Below, piece by piece: positions 31,910 to 34,062 of a stretch of 34,062 nt of DNA. Below the pieces are notes generated by a model, which had not been told where the DNA came from, did no database searches, and worked only from the letters and a program-made list of their open reading frames with translations. This DNA comes from Shinella lacus. GTDB taxonomy: Bacteria; Pseudomonadota; Alphaproteobacteria; Rhizobiales; Rhizobiaceae. Numbering within the stretch: position 1 is the stretch's first letter; the number at the start of each line of letters is the position of its first letter. The stretch lies in the NCBI RefSeq assembly GCF_010994755.1, contig NZ_WHSB02000027.1, positions 1 through 34,062 of the forward strand. Direction: 5' to 3'. The translations under genes and the position numbers were made by a program.

Positions 31910-33340
31910 ATGTACGAGTTTGATCTGGTAATCAGGGGCGGAACCGTCGTGACCGCCGCCGATACAGTGCGAGCAGAAGTCGGCATCCGAGCGGGGCGCA
32001 TCGTCTCGGTCGGTGAAAAACTGGGAGCCGGAGCAAAGGAGATTGATGCGTCCGGTCTTCTGGTCATGCCTGGCGGCATAGACAGCCATGTGCACCTTGC
32101 CCAACCCTCCTCCGGTGGCCCTAAGATGGCCGACGGCTTCGAAAGCGGGACACGTTCCGCCATAGCCGGCGGCAATACCACCGTCCTGCCCTTCGCCTTG
32201 CAGCCGCGCGGCGCCGGTCTTCGGGCGAGCGTCATGGAGTATCATCGGGAGGCTGACGGAAATGCGCTCGCAGACTATGGCTTCCATCTGATCATCAGCG
32301 ATCCCACACCCAGCGTTCTCGGCCAGGAGCTTCCTTCGCTTGTTGACGAGGGTTATAGCTCGTTCAAGGTCTTCATGACCTATGACGATCTTGTGCTCAC
32401 CGACCGCCAGTTGCTGGAGGTCTTCGAAAGCGCTCGCACCTGCGGCGCTCTGGTGATGGTCCACTGCGAGGGCTATGATGCGATCCGCTTCATGACCGAG
32501 CGGCTGGAGCGGGCCGGCAAGACAGCGCCCTATTATCACGGGGTCTCTCGGCCGCAATCGGTGGAGCGCGAAGCGACCCACCGCGCCATCAGCCATGCTG
32601 AACTGACCGACGTACCGATCATGGTGGTTCACGTCTCCGGTCGCGAACCGATGGAGCAGGTTCGCTGGGCACAGCACAAAGGCCTCAGAATTCTCGCCGA
32701 GACATGCACGCAATATGTCGCGCTGACGGCCGACGATCTCAAGGGCCTGAACATGGACGATAGCGGAGGCAAGTATGTTTGCTCGCCGCCGCCGCGCGAC
32801 AAGGATAGCTGGGAGGCAATCTGGGAAGGTATCCGGACGGGTGTGTTCCAGACTTTCTCATCTGACCACTGTCCATATTACTTCGAAGGCAGCGAGGGGA
32901 AAAACAGCGACAAGGCACGGACGTCATTCCGTTGGGTGCCCAACGGAATTCCGGGCGTGGAGGTCCGCATGCCGATCCTCTATTCCAAGGGCGTGGTGGA
33001 AGGACGCATCACTGTCAACGAATTCGTCGCGCTGACCTCCACCAATCATGCCAGGATTTACGGCCTCTATCCGCAGAAGGGCTCGATCGCCCCGGGCTTC
33101 GACGCTGACATCGTATTATGGGATCCCAACCGGAAGGAAACGATCCGCCAGGAGATCATGCACCATGGCTCCGACTACACACCTTATGAGGGAATGACGG
33201 TCACTGGTTGGCCGGTAATGACGCTGCTGCGCGGCAAGGTCATGATGCAGGACGGCAGGGTCACCGGTGAACCCGGCGATGGTGCCTTTCTGAGGCGGGG
33301 CAGGTCGCCATACGCAATTGCGCAAGCGAACTGCCCGTAG
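31910..33340 (+). CDS. Dihydropyrimidinase/hydantoinase-type amidohydrolase
   Basis: A 476-residue cyclic amidohydrolase. The binuclear metal site is visible: His60 and His62 (GGIDSHVHL), a carboxylated-lysine candidate Lys153 (SSFKVFMTY), His185 (MVHCEG), His241 (VVHVSG) and Asp319 (SSDHCPYY). The C-terminal GFDADIVLWDPN is typical. It is of full family length and would open a cyclic amide such as a hydantoin or dihydropyrimidine. It follows the SDR after 52 bases; the ribosome-binding site is weak, so it may be partly translationally independent. Together with the importer and dehydrogenases it suggests catabolism of a ring-containing nitrogen compound, but the natural substrate is not fixed. 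Confidence 0.92.
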   Translation: MYEFDLVIRGGTVVTAADTVRAEVGIRAGRIVSVGEKLGAGAKEIDASGLLVMPGGIDSHVHLAQPSSGGPKMADGFESGTRSAIAGGNTTVLPFALQPRGAGLRASVMEYHREADGNALADYGFHLIISDPTPSVLGQELPSLVDEGYSSFKVFMTYDDLVLTDRQLLEVFESARTCGALVMVHCEGYDAIRFMTERLERAGKTAPYYHGVSRPQSVEREATHRAISHAELTDVPIMVVHVSGREPMEQVRWAQHKGLRILAETCTQYVALTADDLKGLNMDDSGGKYVCSPPPRDKDSWEAIWEGIRTGVFQTFSSDHCPYYFEGSEGKNSDKARTSFRWVPNGIPGVEVRMPILYSKGVVEGRITVNEFVALTSTNHARIYGLYPQKGSIAPGFDADIVLWDPNRKETIRQEIMHHGSDYTPYEGMTVTGWPVMTLLRGKVMMQDGRVTGEPGDGAFLRRGRSPYAIAQANCP

Positions 33341-33495
33341 AACCGGGTTTTGTTGCAGCGGCTGAATGCGAGCGCTCACGGGTCGATTTGGCACGTGTAG
33401 CGTCATTGGCCGCTGACATCGCCGTGCTCGCTCGTCCATTGTTACCACTCTGGCTGTCGTCGCTTGGCCGCGATGCTGCACCAGGATAGCTGATC
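33341..33495. other. Spacer with no recognisable gene
   Basis: This part of the 336-base gap after the amidohydrolase shows nothing clearly functional. It may include unrecognised IS debris, because the stretch right after it reads as part of an IS3-type transposase. Confidence 0.3.
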
Positions 33496-33560
33496 GTGAA
33501 CATCAAACGGATTGAGAGCGTCTGGCGGCGTGAGGGGCTGAAAGTGCCGCGTAAGAAAAG
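33496..33560 (+). pseudogene. IS3-family transposase fragment
   Basis: In this frame the DNA reads VNIKRIESVWRREGLKVPRK, matching the conserved VNHKRVERIWRREGLKVP segment of IS3-type (IS407-like) transposases. Upstream the frame is closed by a stop; downstream the similarity ends after about 20 residues. It is a small remnant of a lost insertion sequence. Confidence 0.65.
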
Positions 33561-33676
33561 GGCGAACCCAGATTATCCCGCGGCATGCATTCTTTTACCG
33601 TTTTTAACCTTTCGGTCACCGCTGATTAAGGTGGCGCCGTCATTGATTTCGTAGAGTCCACAACTAGGCAGCCGCA

Positions 33677-33994
33677 ATGCTTCACCAGTTTTCGAGTTCT
33701 GTGACATACCCGATAGGCCTGGCGGAACTCGAGCGCTGTGCGGCTCTGAAGGATCTTGGGATTCTCGACACTGCGCCGGACGAAAATTTCGATGCAGCGG
33801 TAAATCTTGTCCGCTCTTCGTTCGACGTGCCGGTCGCACTAGTCGCGCTACTCCATGAGCAACGTGAGTCGTTTAAGGCAGCAACCGGGTGGGATGTCAA
33901 AGAGGCTCCACGCGAGTGGGCATTCTGCAATTACATGTTGGTTATGGGATGGCCCGCCCTTCCGAGGACATCGAGTATGATGTCCTTTTCTTGA
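33677..33994 (+). pseudogene. GAF-domain protein, 3'-truncated
   Basis: The first about 85 residues match the start of a GAF-domain signalling protein: LAELERCAALKDLGILDTAP, FDVPVALVALLHEQRESFKA and the WAFCNYM segment. After about 33935 the sequence no longer resembles GAF and ends at 33994, just before an IS110 transposase, so the element has probably cut the gene. Full-length relatives often continue with histidine kinase or cyclase domains, which are not present here. Confidence 0.65.
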
Positions 33995-34012
33995 AGGGAA
34001 AGGAGCAGAGCC

Positions 34013-34062
34013 ATGCAGATTTCTATCTTGGGCATCGACATCGGGAAGAGCAGCTGCAGCGT
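34013..34062 (+). CDS. IS110-family transposase, N-terminal part only
   Basis: ATG at 34013 after AAAGGAGCAG. The first residues, MQISILGIDIGKSSC, are the opening of IS110-type (DEDD) transposases, in which the Asp of GIDIGK is catalytic. The rest lies outside the window. Confidence 0.65.
   Translation, partial: MQISILGIDIGKSSCS

Noticed and set aside
33341..33365. Resemblance of GGTTTTGTTGCA to an IS6 terminal repeat
   Set aside because: Too short and imperfect, with no partner end or transposase nearby.
1..34062. CRISPR arrays, tRNA or rRNA genes
   Set aside because: No regularly spaced repeat series, cloverleaf-like sequence or rRNA stretch was recognised on either strand.

Overview
The window reads as an accessory stretch of an alphaproteobacterial (rhizobial-type) secondary replicon or megaplasmid. 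The reasons are GC-rich coding sequence and several families typical of Rhizobiales plasmids (DUF1403, plasmid ScpB, the DUF1612/RHE_PE00001 family, DUF72, DUF3072, bacterial topoisomerase IB). IS66, IS6, IS3-like and IS110 material is also present. No rRNA, tRNA, CRISPR array or replication gene was seen. All names come from reading motifs, not from a database search.

Left part (1-6813): plasmid-type genes of mostly unknown role. They include a DUF3102-like protein, a protein with a PD-(D/E)XK-type nuclease signature, and a tightly packed trio of a small protein, a soluble AAA+ ATPase and an M41 zinc peptidase. The last two look like an FtsH split inside the AAA lid domain and lacking membrane segments. 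Three tandem palindromes precede the next small gene (6472-6813).

Decayed segment (7206-11759): DUF1403, scpB, DUF72, topoisomerase IB and DUF1612 genes all carry frameshifts, a nonsense codon or deletion junctions. Two junctions weld a 5' gene fragment to a 3' fragment of another gene. A DUF3072 gene here has ATA where its start codon should be.

Core island (12041-18746), the most interesting part. A protein with a proteasome-like N-terminus (Thr directly after Met, Asp at proteasome position 17, a downstream Lys) is followed by a small partner. A converging three-gene XRE regulator / 60-aa protein / PARP-like ADP-ribosyltransferase-type module comes next. Divergent from it runs a ubiquitin-like conjugation operon: a triple ubiquitin-like protein fused to an E2-like domain, a JAB peptidase-E1 fusion, and a zinc-binding DUF6527 protein. 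A Clp-fold SDH-type serine protease with its own small partner closes the island. Together this looks like a bacterial modifier system with two candidate proteolytic partners and a toxin-like module, possibly for defence; the functional link is inferred.

Insertion-sequence zone (19022-23786): an intact IS66 element (19476-22310, 8-bp target duplication) splits a 262-aa gene that was downstream of a DUF4238 gene, itself cut by an IS6 element without a matching target duplication.

Right part (23804-33340): a GntR/FCD regulator divergent from a compact catabolic operon. The operon has a peptide-type ABC importer (binding protein, two permeases, fused double ATPase), an NAD-dependent epimerase, a short-chain dehydrogenase and a dihydropyrimidinase-like amidohydrolase; the substrate is unknown. 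The window ends in an IS3-type remnant, a truncated GAF-domain gene and the start of an IS110 transposase.
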